64,000 bases of DNA, taken from NCBI RefSeq assembly GCF_015070375.1, contig NZ_JADCLL010000009.1:62001-126000 (forward strand), in the 5' to 3' direction. The translations under genes were made by a program, and so were the position numbers. Source of the stretch: Nocardioides kribbensis (lineage in GTDB: Bacteria; Actinomycetota; Actinomycetes; Propionibacteriales; Nocardioidaceae). A model generated the notes under the pieces. It saw only the letters and a list, made by a program, of their open reading frames with translations, did no database searches and was not told the origin of the DNA. Shown here piece by piece: positions 1 through 11,215 of this stretch (the first letter of the stretch is position 1; the number at the start of each line of letters is the position of its first letter).

Positions 1-799
1 CCAGCGACAGCCCACCGGGGTGCAGCGCCAGCAGCGCCAGCACCTCGGTCTGGCGGCGGTTGAGCAGCAGCCGCTGGCCGTCGAGGCGCGACTCGGCCGT
101 GCCGAGCAGGGTCATCACCAGCCCGGGGTCGCCGGTCTCCTCCAGCAGGGCCGCGGCGGGGTCGTAGTGGGTGTGGGGCATCGCGCCCTCGATGAGGCGC
201 GCCATCACGCGGGCGGTGGCCATGCCGATCGGGTGGGTGCGGTCCCAGGTGGTGGAGAGGTCGAGCACGCCGAGCTGGCGCCCGGTCACCGGGTCGTGCA
301 GCGGGGCGGCCCAGCAGACCCAGTTGTGCACGATCGAGGCGTAGTGCTCGGCGCTGAAGACCATGCTGGGGGCGTCGAGGCGGTTGGCCAGGTCGAGGGC
401 GTTGGTGCCGGCCGAGCGGTCGTCCCAGCGGGCGCCGGCGACGAAGTTGACGCTCTCGGCCTTGCGGCGCATCACCCGCCCGCCGTAGGTCCACAGGATC
501 CGGGTCTCGGGGTCGGTGACCGCGACGACCAGGTCGCCGTCCTCGGCGGTGCGGCGCAGCTCGGACTCCACCCGCTCGACGGCGACGGCCAGCGGCGACT
601 CGCGCCAGTAGGCCTCGGTCTCGCCCTCGTCGGCCAGGGGTGCCTCGGTGAGGTCCTTGGAGACCGCACGCGACGAGCGGGTCCAGCTGGTGAGGATCTC
701 CGGGCGCACGAGGGCCTCGGCCTCGTCACCGCGCTCGACGAAGGAGGTCCAGGCGCGGACCGCGTCGTACCTGCGCGCCTGGAGGTCGCTGCCCGTCAT
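1..799 (-). CDS. GAF-domain transcriptional regulator (3' end outside window)
   Basis: The reverse strand is open from an ATG at 799 to the left edge, giving about 266 residues of a longer protein. The N-terminal part is helical. Residues about 60-200 resemble the GAF domain of AcoR-type regulators, including a stretch reading WAAPLHDPVTGRQLGVLDLS. The last visible part (LNRRQTEVLALLALHP) looks like the start of a winged-helix or helix-turn-helix domain, so it is probably a ligand-sensing DNA-binding protein. A purine-rich GGAGAGG lies upstream of the ATG. It points the same way as the XdhC gene but is 135 bp away. Its neighbours suggest a role in molybdoenzyme or small-metabolite control; this is inference and the ligand is unknown. 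Confidence 0.7.
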   Translation of the reverse strand, partial: MTGSDLQARRYDAVRAWTSFVERGDEAEALVRPEILTSWTRSSRAVSKDLTEAPLADEGETEAYWRESPLAVAVERVESELRRTAEDGDLVVAVTDPETRILWTYGGRVMRRKAESVNFVAGARWDDRSAGTNALDLANRLDAPSMVFSAEHYASIVHNWVCWAAPLHDPVTGRQLGVLDLSTTWDRTHPIGMATARVMARLIEGAMPHTHYDPAAALLEETGDPGLVMTLLGTAESRLDGQRLLLNRRQTEVLALLALHPGGLSL

Positions 800-934
800 G
801 CCCACCCCTGACCTCTCCGCCCGGCACGAGCCGGCATCCCGCCTGGTCCGGGCCCAAGGTAGCACCGGACGGGTGATCGTGGTCACACCTGTTCACCTCG
901 TCGTGACGGCCCGGGCGCCGCCCCGGCCCGGGTC

Positions 935-2083
935 TCAGACCCCCAGCACGGGACGGTCGTGGTGGTGGATCCGGCCGTCGGTGCTCGCGAGCCGCTCACC
1001 GCTGCCGCCCCAGCGCCCGGCGATGATCTCGGCGGCGATGCTGATCGCGGTCTCCTCGGGGGTGCGGGCGCCCAGGTCGAGCCCGATCGGGCTGGAGAGC
1101 CGGGCGATCTCGGCCTCGGTGAGCCCCACCTCGCGCAGCCGCGCGAGGCGGTCGTCGTGGGTGCGGCGCGAGCCCATGGCCCCGACGTAGGCGACCTCGG
1201 GCAGGCGCAGGGCCACCTCGAGCAGCGGCACGTCGAACTTGGGGTCGTGGGTCAGCACGGCGAGCACGGTGCGCCCGTCGACGCGACCCGCCTCGTGCTC
1301 GGCGGTGAGGTAGCGGTGGGGCCAGTCGACGACGACCTCGTCGGCCTCGGGGAAGCGGCTGGCCGTGGCGAAGACGGGCCGGGCGTCGCAGACGGTGACG
1401 TGGTAGCCGAGGAACGCCCCGACCCGGGCCACGGCCGCGGCGAAGTCGATGGCGCCGAAGACGAGCATCCGCGGCTTGGGTGCGAAGGCCCACACGAAGA
1501 CCCGCATGCCCTCGCCGCGGCGCTCCCCGTCGGGGCCGTAGCCGAGGACGGCGCTGGTGCCGGTGGCGAGCAGGCCGAGGGCGTCGTCGCGCACCGCGTC
1601 GTCGGCGCGCGGCGAGCCGATGCTGCCCGCGGCCAGTCCCTCGGTCTCGGGGCGCACCACGACGCGCCGCCCGCGCCACGCGGGGTCGGGGTGCTCGATG
1701 ACGGTGGCCACGGCCACCGGCCGCCCCTGCGCGATGTCGTCGGCGATCTCGGCCAGCTCGGGGAAGGTCTCGCGGCTGACCTTCTCAACGTAGACGTCGA
1801 GGATGCCGCCGCAGGTCAGCCCGACGGCGAAGGCGTCGTCGTCGGAGACGCCGTAGCGCTCGAGCTGCGGGGCACCCGAGCCGACCACCTCCTGGGCCAG
1901 CTCGTAGACCGCGCCCTCGACGCAGCCGCCGGAGACCGAGCCCACCGCCGAGGCGTCGGGGCCCACCAGCATCGAGGCGCCGGGCGGGCGCGGCGCCGAC
2001 TGGAAGGTCGCGACGACGGTGGCCACGCCGACGGTCTCGCCGGCCTCCCACCACTCCATCAGCTCGGGCAGCACCTCACGCAC
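935..2083 (-). CDS. XdhC/CoxF-family molybdenum hydroxylase maturation factor
   Basis: This 382-residue protein has the two-domain XdhC_CoxI plus XdhC_C layout. The N-terminal domain (about 1-150) carries SAPRPPGASMLVGPD, SVSGGCVEGAVYEL and GLTCGGILDV. The C-terminal Rossmann domain (about 205-375) carries VFGAIDFAAAVARVGAFLG, VAYVGAMGSRRTHDDR and SSPIGLDLGARTPEE. XdhC proteins bind molybdenum cofactor, protect it while it is sulfurated, and pass it to xanthine- or CO-dehydrogenase-type apoenzymes. The GTG start overlaps the end of the VWA gene by 8 nt and has GAGGTGAT about 6 nt upstream, so the two are co-translated. Together with the VWA and MoxR genes it matches the coxDEF order. No hydroxylase subunit lies in the window. 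Confidence 0.88.
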   Translation of the reverse strand: MREVLPELMEWWEAGETVGVATVVATFQSAPRPPGASMLVGPDASAVGSVSGGCVEGAVYELAQEVVGSGAPQLERYGVSDDDAFAVGLTCGGILDVYVEKVSRETFPELAEIADDIAQGRPVAVATVIEHPDPAWRGRRVVVRPETEGLAAGSIGSPRADDAVRDDALGLLATGTSAVLGYGPDGERRGEGMRVFVWAFAPKPRMLVFGAIDFAAAVARVGAFLGYHVTVCDARPVFATASRFPEADEVVVDWPHRYLTAEHEAGRVDGRTVLAVLTHDPKFDVPLLEVALRLPEVAYVGAMGSRRTHDDRLARLREVGLTEAEIARLSSPIGLDLGARTPEETAISIAAEIIAGRWGGSGERLASTDGRIHHHDRPVLGV

Positions 2084-3239
2084 GACCGATCACCTCGCAC
2101 AGCTCCGTGTAGGTCGCCAGCGAGTGGCCGGCGACGAAGTCGTCGACGTGCGGCAGCACGGCCAGCACGCCCTGTTGCACCGGCGCGTAGCCGGCCTTGC
2201 CGCGGTGGGGGTTGACCCACACCACACGGTGGGCGACGCGGTGCAGCCGCTCCACCTGCTCGGCCAGCAGCGCGGGGTCGCCGCGCTCCCAGCCGTCGCT
2301 GAAGACGACCACGACGGCCCCGCGGGCCATGCCGCGCTGGCCCCAGCGGTCGAGGAAGAGCCGCAGCGACTCCCCCAGCCGGGTGCCGCCCGACCAGTCG
2401 GGCACCGTCTCGCCGGCGGCGACCAGCGCCCGCTCGGGGTCGCGCAGCCGCATGGCCCGGGTCAGGTGGGTCAGCCGGGTGCCGACGGTGAAGGTCTCCA
2501 CCGACCCCGCGCGCCCGGCCGCGTCGGCGGTGGCCAGGGTGATGCGGTGGGCCAGGCGCAGCAGCGCGTCGGCGTAGCCGCTCATCGACCCCGACACGTC
2601 GACCAGCAGCACCACGCGCCGCGGACGGGTGGCGCGGCGGCGCCACGCGATCTCCGAGGGCTCCCCCATGCGGCGCAGGCTGGCGCGCAGCGTGCGGGCC
2701 GCGTCGACGTCGCCGCGGTGCCACCCCTGGTGCCGTGGCGTACGCCGCCGCGGCGGGCGCACGCGCAGAGTGGCGAACATCGCCGCGAGCCGGGCCTTCT
2801 CGTGGTGGGTCATGCCGGCCACGTCGCGCTGGCGGAGCACCTCGGTGTCGCTGGCCATCGCGCGCACCAGGTCGGCGTCGGCCTCGGAGCCGGCCCCGCC
2901 CGCGGCGTCGGACTCCGGCAGCTGCGACGCGGTCGGGGCGGTCGGCGGGGTGGGCACCGTGCGGGGCAGGCCGTCGCGGGCGTTGAACCACGCCTCGAAG
3001 ACCTGGTCGAAGCGCACCAGGTCGTCAGGGCCGGCGCACAGGGTGGCCCGGCCGGCCCACCGGGTGGCGTCGACGTCGTCGAGCCCGACCACCGACGTGG
3101 CGGCGACGAAGGTCTGGGCGCGGTCGGAGGTGACCCCGACCCCCGCGGCGCGCAGCGCCCGGGTGAAGGCCAGCAGGATCTCGTCGGCCCCGTGACCGGC
3201 CTCGGCGGGGGCCTCCCGGGTGTCGGTCGGCACGCTCAC
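2076..3239 (-). CDS. VWA-domain protein, CoxE-like
   Basis: This 387-residue protein starts at a GTG whose last two bases form the TGA stop of the MoxR gene (GTGA overlap). The C-terminal half is a von Willebrand A domain with a complete MIDAS: DVSGS (DxSxS), the threonine in SGGTRLGE, and the aspartate in VFSDGWERGD. The N-terminal half is a helical region with low-complexity Pro/Ala stretches, as in CoxE. CoxE proteins work with a MoxR-type AAA+ ATPase (CoxD) in maturing the molybdenum-copper or molybdenum site of CO-dehydrogenase-like enzymes in the cytoplasm. It lies between the MoxR and XdhC genes with overlapping ends on both sides, so the three form one transcript. Confidence 0.87.
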   Translation of the reverse strand: MSVPTDTREAPAEAGHGADEILLAFTRALRAAGVGVTSDRAQTFVAATSVVGLDDVDATRWAGRATLCAGPDDLVRFDQVFEAWFNARDGLPRTVPTPPTAPTASQLPESDAAGGAGSEADADLVRAMASDTEVLRQRDVAGMTHHEKARLAAMFATLRVRPPRRRTPRHQGWHRGDVDAARTLRASLRRMGEPSEIAWRRRATRPRRVVLLVDVSGSMSGYADALLRLAHRITLATADAAGRAGSVETFTVGTRLTHLTRAMRLRDPERALVAAGETVPDWSGGTRLGESLRLFLDRWGQRGMARGAVVVVFSDGWERGDPALLAEQVERLHRVAHRVVWVNPHRGKAGYAPVQQGVLAVLPHVDDFVAGHSLATYTELCEVIGRA

Positions 3240-4117
3240 GCCGTGAGCACCCGGTCGAGCGCGTGACGCACGCGCTCGGCGTCCTCGCGGTACTTCACCA
3301 GGGCGCCCAGCGTGCGGGCGGCGGTCTCCAGGTCGAGGTGCTCGGCACCGAGGTGCTCCAGCGCGCGCGCCCAGTCGAGGGTCTCCGCGACGCCCGGCGG
3401 CTTCTGCAGCGAGCCGCCCTCGCGCAGCTGCTGCACCAGGGTCACCACCTGCCGGGCCAGGGTCTCCGACACCTCGGGCGCGCGGGAGCGCACGATCTCC
3501 ACCTCGCGCTCCAGGCCCGGGTGGTCGATCCAGTGGTAGAGGCAGCGCCGCTTGAGGGCGTCGTGGAGCTCGCGGGTGCGGTTGGAGGTGAGCACCACGA
3601 TCGGCGGGGTCGCCGCCGCGACGGTGCCGAGCTCGGGGATCGAGACCTGGTAGGTCGAGAGCACCTCGAGCAGGAAGGCCTCGAACTCGTCGTCGGCGCG
3701 GTCGACCTCGTCGACCAGCAGCACGGCCGGGCTCTGCTGGAGGGCCGCGAGCACGGGGCGGGCGAGCAGGAAGCGCTCGTCGTACAGGCTCTTCTCGGCC
3801 TCCTCGGCGTCGGCGCCGCCGGCGGCCTCGAGGGCGCGCAGGTGGAGGATCTGGCGGGGGAAGTCCCAGTCGTAGAGCGCCTGGGTGGCGTCGATGCCCT
3901 CGTAGCACTGCAGCCGCACGAGGGGCAGGTCGAGGGTCTGCGCGAGCGCCTCGGCCAGCGCGGTCTTGCCCGTGCCGGGCTCGCCCTCGAGCAGCAGCGG
4001 GCGCTCCATGCGCAGGGCGAGGAAGGCGACGGTGGCGAGGTCGTCGTCGCAGAGGTAGCCCGTCGAGCCCAGCAGCGTCGCGACGTCGGACGGGCTCGCG
4101 GGAGGGGTCGGCTGCAT
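3236..4117 (-). CDS. MoxR-family AAA+ ATPase, CoxD-like
   Basis: This is a 293-residue AAA+ protein. It shows Walker A (GEPGTGKTAL, about residues 42-51), Walker B (AVLLVDEVDRAD), a sensor-1 region (VLTSNRTREL) and the arginine-rich KRRCLY that usually follows. MoxR ATPases remodel partner proteins and usually pair with a VWA protein; here the VWA gene follows with a GTGA overlap. I chose the ATG at 4117 rather than the longer upstream frame because the protein begins normally there and a TACGGT -10 hexamer (4124-4129 on the reverse strand) sits 6 nt before it, the leaderless spacing common in this window. It is divergent from the DUF2256/DUF3253 gene. Confidence 0.9.
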   Translation of the reverse strand: MQPTPPASPSDVATLLGSTGYLCDDDLATVAFLALRMERPLLLEGEPGTGKTALAEALAQTLDLPLVRLQCYEGIDATQALYDWDFPRQILHLRALEAAGGADAEEAEKSLYDERFLLARPVLAALQQSPAVLLVDEVDRADDEFEAFLLEVLSTYQVSIPELGTVAAATPPIVVLTSNRTRELHDALKRRCLYHWIDHPGLEREVEIVRSRAPEVSETLARQVVTLVQQLREGGSLQKPPGVAETLDWARALEHLGAEHLDLETAARTLGALVKYREDAERVRHALDRVLTA

Positions 4118-4178
4118 CGGCCCACCGTAGACGGGGCGGTGTTGGTCCCGGGTTGGCCGGTGGAGGCAGACTCGGGGC

Positions 4179-4559
4179 GTGAGCGTGCCCGAGCCGAAGA
4201 CCTGCGCGTCGTGCGGGCGCACCATCGAGTGGCGCAAGAAGTGGGAGCGCGACTGGGACTCGGTGAAGTACTGCTCCACCTCGTGCCGCCGTCACGGCGT
4301 CACCGACACCGACCGCCGGCTCGAGGCCGCCATCCTCGACCTGCTCGCCGCCCGCGCCCGCACGTCGACGATCTGCCCCTCCGACGCCGCCCGGGCCGTC
4401 GGTCCGGCCGAGGACGAGGGCTGGCGCGAGCTGATGGAGCCGGCGCGCCGCGCGGCCCGGCGGCTCGTGGCGGCGGGCGAGGTCGAGATCACCCAGGGCG
4501 GCCGCGTCGTCGACCCCTCCACCGCCAAGGGCGCGATCCGGATCCGCCGGGCCCGCTGA
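4179..4559 (+). CDS. DUF2256/DUF3253 fusion protein
   Basis: This is a 126-residue protein. The first 45 residues form a small zinc-ribbon-like DUF2256 module ([18 protein letters not shown], then YCSTSCRR). The remainder matches DUF3253, a winged-helix-like domain ([14 protein letters not shown], then [19 protein letters not shown]). Two CxxC-type pairs could bind zinc. The function is unknown; the fold combination suggests a small nucleic-acid-binding protein, which is inference. The GTG at 4179 is preceded by CAGACT at 4167-4172, a -10-like hexamer 6 nt upstream, so the mRNA may be leaderless. The gene splits the molybdenum-related genes on the other strand into two groups. Confidence 0.82.
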   Translation: MSVPEPKTCASCGRTIEWRKKWERDWDSVKYCSTSCRRHGVTDTDRRLEAAILDLLAARARTSTICPSDAARAVGPAEDEGWRELMEPARRAARRLVAAGEVEITQGGRVVDPSTAKGAIRIRRAR

Positions 4560-4564
4560 CCCGG

Positions 4565-5530
4565 TCAGTCGACCAGCGCGCGGGCGGAGTCGAGGAAGCG
4601 CCGACCCAGCGTGTCGGCGCCGAAGGACAGCACGTAGAGCCCCGTGGAGACCCGCTCGAGGTAGCCCCAGTCCCAGACCGCGTCGGCGTCCTCACCGGTG
4701 GCGTCGGCGAGCCTGGCGGCGTAGTCGCGCAGCACACCGCGCGGGTCGGGACCGACCAGCCGCGAGGTCCAGTCGCGCAGCGCGACCCCGAGGTCGTGGG
4801 CGGGGTCGCCGCGCACCCCGTCGGGGTCGACGAGCACCCACCCCGCAGGGGCGCCGGGTCGCGGGGTGCGCACGCGCAGCGCGTTGGCCGGGTGGGGGTC
4901 GCCGTGCAGCACCACGTGGCGGGCGGGGTCGTCGGCCCCGGCGCGCCGCTCGGCGGCGTCGAGGGCGGCGGCCAGCACGCGGGGGTCGCAGGGCCGGCCG
5001 AGGTCGGCGTCGCGGCGGCGCAGCAGCGCGGCCCGGGCGAGGGCGCGCTCCCCCGGGGGTGGCGTCGGGCCCTCGGGCAGCGGCACGGTCCAGGCCTCGC
5101 GCAGGGTGGCCGCCAGCACCGCGAGGGCGTCGTGCGGCGCGAGGGGCGACTGCTCCAGCGAACCGCCCAGCGCCTCGAGCAGCAGCGCGTCGTGGCGCTC
5201 GTCGTGGTCGTGCAGCAGCACGTGGCCGCGGCCGTCGGCCCGTCGCAGGGCACCGGCCTCGTCGGCCAGCGCGGGGTCGGGCAGGCGCAGCTTGAGCACG
5301 CGCTCCTCGCCGCGGGCGGTCCTCGCGCGCACGACGTACGACGCGCTGCCGCCGGGCAGCCTGCGCCCCGGTGTCAGCCCCCAGCGCGCGCAGAGCTCGG
5401 CGAGCACGGCGGGCAGGCCGGCGGCCCAGGCGCGGGCCGGCTCGCCGAGGTCGGCCACCCGCGCGCGCGTGAGGGGCTGCAGCCGCACGGGGGCGGTCGG
5501 GTCGGGGGGCACGGGGTCCACCGGGGCCAC
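4565..5530 (-). CDS. Aminoglycoside phosphotransferase-like kinase (APH family)
   Basis: This 321-residue protein has a protein-kinase-like APH fold. The N lobe includes SYVVRARTARGEERVLKLR with the ATP-binding lysine. The catalytic loop is HVVLHGDPHPANAL (His-Gly-Asp, then Asn), and the metal-binding segment is VLVDPDGVRGDPAHDLG. It most resembles the streptomycin 6-kinase/hydroxyurea branch (APH_6_hur). Such enzymes phosphorylate aminoglycosides or other small molecules, but most environmental members have unknown substrates, so a resistance role is not shown. The GTG start lies 2 nt downstream of the MocA-like gene's stop, so the two are probably translationally coupled. Confidence 0.8.
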   Translation of the reverse strand: MAPVDPVPPDPTAPVRLQPLTRARVADLGEPARAWAAGLPAVLAELCARWGLTPGRRLPGGSASYVVRARTARGEERVLKLRLPDPALADEAGALRRADGRGHVLLHDHDERHDALLLEALGGSLEQSPLAPHDALAVLAATLREAWTVPLPEGPTPPPGERALARAALLRRRDADLGRPCDPRVLAAALDAAERRAGADDPARHVVLHGDPHPANALRVRTPRPGAPAGWVLVDPDGVRGDPAHDLGVALRDWTSRLVGPDPRGVLRDYAARLADATGEDADAVWDWGYLERVSTGLYVLSFGADTLGRRFLDSARALVD

Positions 5531-5532
5531 GC

Positions 5533-6093
5533 TCAGCGGCTGTCGACGTCGCGGCCGGTGGCGAGGTCGGAGCAGTCGACGAGCTCGACGGGGTGGCTGC
5601 GCAGGTAGTCGCGGGCCCCGCGGTCGCCGGTGGCCGCGGCGCGCACTCCCGCCCAGTGGTCGCGACCGAGCAGCACCGGGTGGCCGGGTCCCTCGGCGTA
5701 GGAGGCCCGGGCGAGGGTGGCGCCGCCGCGGGGCTCGGCCAGCAGCCGCCGCAGCACCGCGGGACCCACGTCGGGCAGGTCGACCAGGCTGACGACGGCG
5801 ACCTCGGGCGGCCCGCCCCCGTCACGCCCGTCGCGCCCGAGGGCGGCGAGACCGGCGGCCAGCGACGCCGACATGCCACGGTGCCAGTCCTGCGCCACCA
5901 CGTGGTCGGCGCCGGTGCCCTCGAGTCGGGCCACGGCCTCCTCCACTGCGGCGCCGAGCACCACGGTCACGGTGTCGCAGCCGCCGTCGCGCAGCGTGGC
6001 GACGCCGCGCACCAGCCAGTCGTCGACGAGCGCCTTCGGCGTGCCCATCCGCCGACCGGCGCCGGCGGCCAGCAGCAGGCCGGCGACGGTCAC
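5533..6093 (-). CDS. MocA-like molybdenum cofactor nucleotidyltransferase
   Basis: This 186-residue protein is a compact NTP transferase (MobA-like, NTP_transf_3). The N-terminal signature LLAAGAGRRMGTPKAL is the nucleotide-binding loop, and VSLVDLPDVGP is the metal-binding aspartate region. MocA and MobA enzymes attach CMP or GMP to molybdopterin; MocA makes the cytosine dinucleotide used by xanthine- and CO-dehydrogenase-type enzymes. The nearby XdhC, VWA and MoxR genes favour MocA, but residues alone do not settle CTP versus GTP. Start is GTG at 6093. It is followed closely by the APH-like gene and sits downstream of the sigma/anti-sigma pair on the same strand. Confidence 0.82.
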   Translation of the reverse strand: MTVAGLLLAAGAGRRMGTPKALVDDWLVRGVATLRDGGCDTVTVVLGAAVEEAVARLEGTGADHVVAQDWHRGMSASLAAGLAALGRDGRDGGGPPEVAVVSLVDLPDVGPAVLRRLLAEPRGGATLARASYAEGPGHPVLLGRDHWAGVRAAATGDRGARDYLRSHPVELVDCSDLATGRDVDSR

Positions 6094-6103
6094 CGTCGTG
6101 CGC

Positions 6104-6796
6104 TCACCGGTTGAAGGCCTCGGCGTAGAGCTGCTCCTGGGCCGGGGTGGCCAGGTCGCTGAAGCCGCACACCATCACCTGGGCGCCGTCGGCGGCCACG
6201 AGGTAGCGCTCGCCGACCTGGAAGTCGACCGCGGAGATGAGGGCCTGGAGGTCCTCGCTCGGCGCGGTCACCTCGACGGTGTCGGTGGAGCGGCCGGCGA
6301 AGAACTCCGAGGGCTCGAGCACCGCCGTGCCGTCGACCAGCTCGGTCACGGTGCCCTCGAAGGCCAGCGAGGCGCCCGCCAGGACCTCGGGGGTCGGCAC
6401 CATGCAGCGACCGGCCGGGGCGTCGGCGACCTCGAGGCGGGTGACGCTGGGCTCCGCGTCGCCGGAGACGGCGGGGGCGTCGCCGGCGGTGGGCACGTCG
6501 TCCTCGTCGTCGGCGCCGAGCAGGGCCCCCACCCCGAGCACGCCGATGAGGGCCACCGCGGCCGCGGCGACCAGCCAGGTCAGCGGGCTGCGGCCACGGG
6601 TGCCGCTGGCGCGGTTCTCGCCGGTGGTGGTCGAGGAGTCCTCACCGTGACGGGGCTTGCTCATGACGTCCTCCAGGAGTCGGGCCACCCGCGCGGGGTC
6701 GGCCGGCGGCAGGGAGGCGGCCGGGTCGGCGCCGCGCAGGAGCGCGCGCAGCTCGGGATCGTGCTGCGCGTCGTCGTGCTGCGGGTCGTCGGTCAT
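6104..6796 (-). CDS. Single-pass membrane protein, probable partner (anti-sigma-like) of the ECF sigma factor
   Basis: This is a 230-residue protein with a cytoplasmic N-terminal segment (about 1-72), one transmembrane helix (about 73-95, LTWLVAAAAVALIGVLGVGA) and an extracytoplasmic domain with two cysteines (GRCMVPTPEV and VMVCGFSDL). Its ATG overlaps the sigma gene's stop (ATGA), so the two are translated together, the usual arrangement for ECF sigma and anti-sigma pairs. I see no HxxxCxxC zinc anti-sigma motif, so the anti-sigma role rests on operon position and topology. The N-terminal segment (LLRGADPAASLPPADPARVA) resembles the helical region of small actinobacterial anti-sigma proteins. 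Confidence 0.75.
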   Translation of the reverse strand: MTDDPQHDDAQHDPELRALLRGADPAASLPPADPARVARLLEDVMSKPRHGEDSSTTTGENRASGTRGRSPLTWLVAAAAVALIGVLGVGALLGADDEDDVPTAGDAPAVSGDAEPSVTRLEVADAPAGRCMVPTPEVLAGASLAFEGTVTELVDGTAVLEPSEFFAGRSTDTVEVTAPSEDLQALISAVDFQVGERYLVAADGAQVMVCGFSDLATPAQEQLYAEAFNR

Positions 6797-7365
6797 CGGC
6801 TGCTCCTCCCTCTCGTCCCCTCATGTCCGGCGGCGCGCCCGTCCTTTCGGGCGGCGAGCTCCTCGCGCAGCCGGCCGCGGGCGCGGTGGAGACGGATGCT
6901 CGCGGCGTTGGCGCTGATGTCGAGCACGACGGCGAGCTCGGCGGGCGTGAGCTGCTCCCAGGCCCACAGCCGCAGCAGCTCGGCCTCCTCCTCCCGCAGC
7001 GCGGCGAGGGCGGCGTCGAGGTCGGCGGCGAGGTCGGGGTCGGTCACGGCGTCGTGTCCCGGCCCCGCGGTGCTGGCCTGCGGCGGGTCGACCACGGCGA
7101 TGCGCGCGGCGACGCGCTGCTGGCGACGGCGGCCCCGCTCGGCGTTGGCCAGGCAGTTGCGCGCGACGCCGTAGGCCCAGGGCAGCGGCGCGTCGGGCAG
7201 CTGGTCGGCGCGGCGCCAGCAGACCAGCAGGGTGTCGGCCAGCACGTCCTCGGCGGTGTCGGCGTCGGTGCGGCGGGCGAGGAAGCGACGCAGCGGCTCG
7301 ACGAGGGTGGGGGCGAGCTCCTCGAAGCGCGCGCGGTCGCGGGCGTCCTGCTCGGCGGGGTCCAC
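6793..7365 (-). CDS. ECF-type RNA polymerase sigma factor
   Basis: This is a sigma-70 family protein of about 190 residues. Region 2 spans DTAEDVLADTLLVCWRRA and PWAYGVARNCLANAERG. Region 4 is an HTH reading LTPAELAVVLDISANAASIR followed by RLHRARGRL. There is no region 1 or 3, as usual for ECF sigmas. The start is uncertain. I give the GTG at 7365 because a TTGGCT hexamer lies 6 nt upstream, matching the leaderless spacing seen elsewhere (otsB has the same hexamer at the same spacing). A TTG at 7377 would add four residues. Overlap with the downstream membrane protein suggests its activity is released by an envelope signal. Confidence 0.85.
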   Translation of the reverse strand: MDPAEQDARDRARFEELAPTLVEPLRRFLARRTDADTAEDVLADTLLVCWRRADQLPDAPLPWAYGVARNCLANAERGRRRQQRVAARIAVVDPPQASTAGPGHDAVTDPDLAADLDAALAALREEEAELLRLWAWEQLTPAELAVVLDISANAASIRLHRARGRLREELAARKDGRAAGHEGTRGRSSR

Positions 7366-7380
7366 CACTCCAGCCAAGCA

Positions 7381-7414
7381 CAGCAGGGCCCCCGCCGGAG
7401 CGGGGGCCCTGCTG
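7381..7414 (-). terminator. Strong hairpin terminator after groEL
   Basis: There is a perfect 14-bp inverted repeat (CAGCAGGGCCCCCG with its complement) around a 6-nt loop, 45 nt past the groEL stop on the reverse strand and just before the sigma gene start. It separates the two transcription units. No long T tract follows, as is usual in high-GC actinomycetes. Confidence 0.75.
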
Positions 7415-7458
7415 GTGGTGCGGGTGCTACGGGTGCTGCGGGTCGTGCGGGGCGGGAC

Positions 7459-10150
<2,692 letters not shown>

Positions 10151-10176
10151 ACCACGAGCCTGCCGCACCCGCGGGC

Positions 10177-11046
10177 TCAGCCCGGCGGCAGGGCCGGGGC
10201 GCGGTGACCGAACGGCACCTGCTCCGCGACGCCCAGGGCGGCCAGCACCGAGGGCAGCATCGCCTTGGCGGTGCGCTTGTAGCCCAGGGCGCTGGGGTGG
10301 AAGCGGTCGAGGCTGAACATCTCGTCGGGGTTGGTGATGAAGAACGGGCCCACGCAGTGCGCCAGCGACACCGCATGGGCCCCGGCGGCCACCGCCGCCG
10401 TCATCTGGGCGGCGGCCAGCTGCCGCGAGGCGCGCGAGCCCAGCGCCCGCAGCGGCTGCGGCACCGGGCGCAGCAGCCCGAGGTCGGGACACGTGCCGAC
10501 CACCACCGCCGTGCCGCGCTCGCGCAGCAGCGCGATCGCCTCCTCGAGGTGCTTCACGCTGTCGGCCACGGGCACGCGGTGGGTCACGTCGTTGCCGCCG
10601 ACGACGATGACGGCCACGTCGGCGCGGTACGACGCGGGCAGCCCGGCCAGCTGCGCGGTCAGCATCGAGCTCTCCGACCCGACCACCGCGCCCGTGCGCA
10701 GTCGCACCGACCGGTGGGTCGCCTTGGCCAGACCCTTGGCCAGCCGGCCGCCGAGGGTCTCCTTGGGCCGGTCGGCGCCCAGACCTGCCGCGATCGAGTC
10801 GCCGAGCAGCAGGAGCTGCACGGGGTCGCCGTAGGACTTCTTCCACGTGCGGTCGGCGTCGGGCGCCACCTCGCCCAGGGGCTTCCCGATCAGCCGGCGC
10901 GCGTGGTCGGCCTGGCGGTGGAGCAGCTCGCGCGCGCCGATCCCGAGCCCCCCGGTGGCCGCGCCGACCGCCGCGGCAGCCACACCGACCGCGACGAGCC
11001 GGTTGCGCGTCGAGCGGGCGTGGGTCGTGGAGGGGGCGTGGGGCAT
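10177..11046 (-). CDS. SGNH/GDSL-family hydrolase, probably membrane-anchored or exported
   Basis: This is a 289-residue protein. An N-terminal hydrophobic stretch (about 16-34, LVAVGVAAAAVGAATGGLG) suggests a signal anchor. The SGNH blocks follow in order: LLLGDSIAAGLG with the serine, the oxyanion region, VVGGNDVTH (GxND), and DRFHPSALGY with the catalytic Asp-His pair. Such enzymes are esterases or lipases acting on acyl or acetyl esters, in actinomycetes often of cell-wall glycans or lipids; the substrate cannot be read here. The ATG at 11046 was chosen over a longer frame with no hydrophobic start. About 170 bp upstream hold no other gene. Confidence 0.83.
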   Translation of the reverse strand: MPHAPSTTHARSTRNRLVAVGVAAAAVGAATGGLGIGARELLHRQADHARRLIGKPLGEVAPDADRTWKKSYGDPVQLLLLGDSIAAGLGADRPKETLGGRLAKGLAKATHRSVRLRTGAVVGSESSMLTAQLAGLPASYRADVAVIVVGGNDVTHRVPVADSVKHLEEAIALLRERGTAVVVGTCPDLGLLRPVPQPLRALGSRASRQLAAAQMTAAVAAGAHAVSLAHCVGPFFITNPDEMFSLDRFHPSALGYKRTAKAMLPSVLAALGVAEQVPFGHRAPALPPG

Positions 11047-11215
11047 GGGGACGTTCAACCAGGTGCTCCTGAACGGGCGGTGTCGTGGGCGTGGAGGCGA
11101 CGTGTCGCCCAGCCGGACCCCTCGACACGGACCCCGACCGCACCACGGTCGCAGACACCCCCGCATCGGGCCGCTTCCCCGGGAGCCGCACCTCGGCGCC
11201 GGGGGCCGACAGGGC

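Noticed and set aside
4565..5530. A true aminoglycoside resistance gene
   Set aside because: The APH fold is clear, but chromosomal members mostly have unknown substrates and there is no mobile element or other resistance gene nearby.
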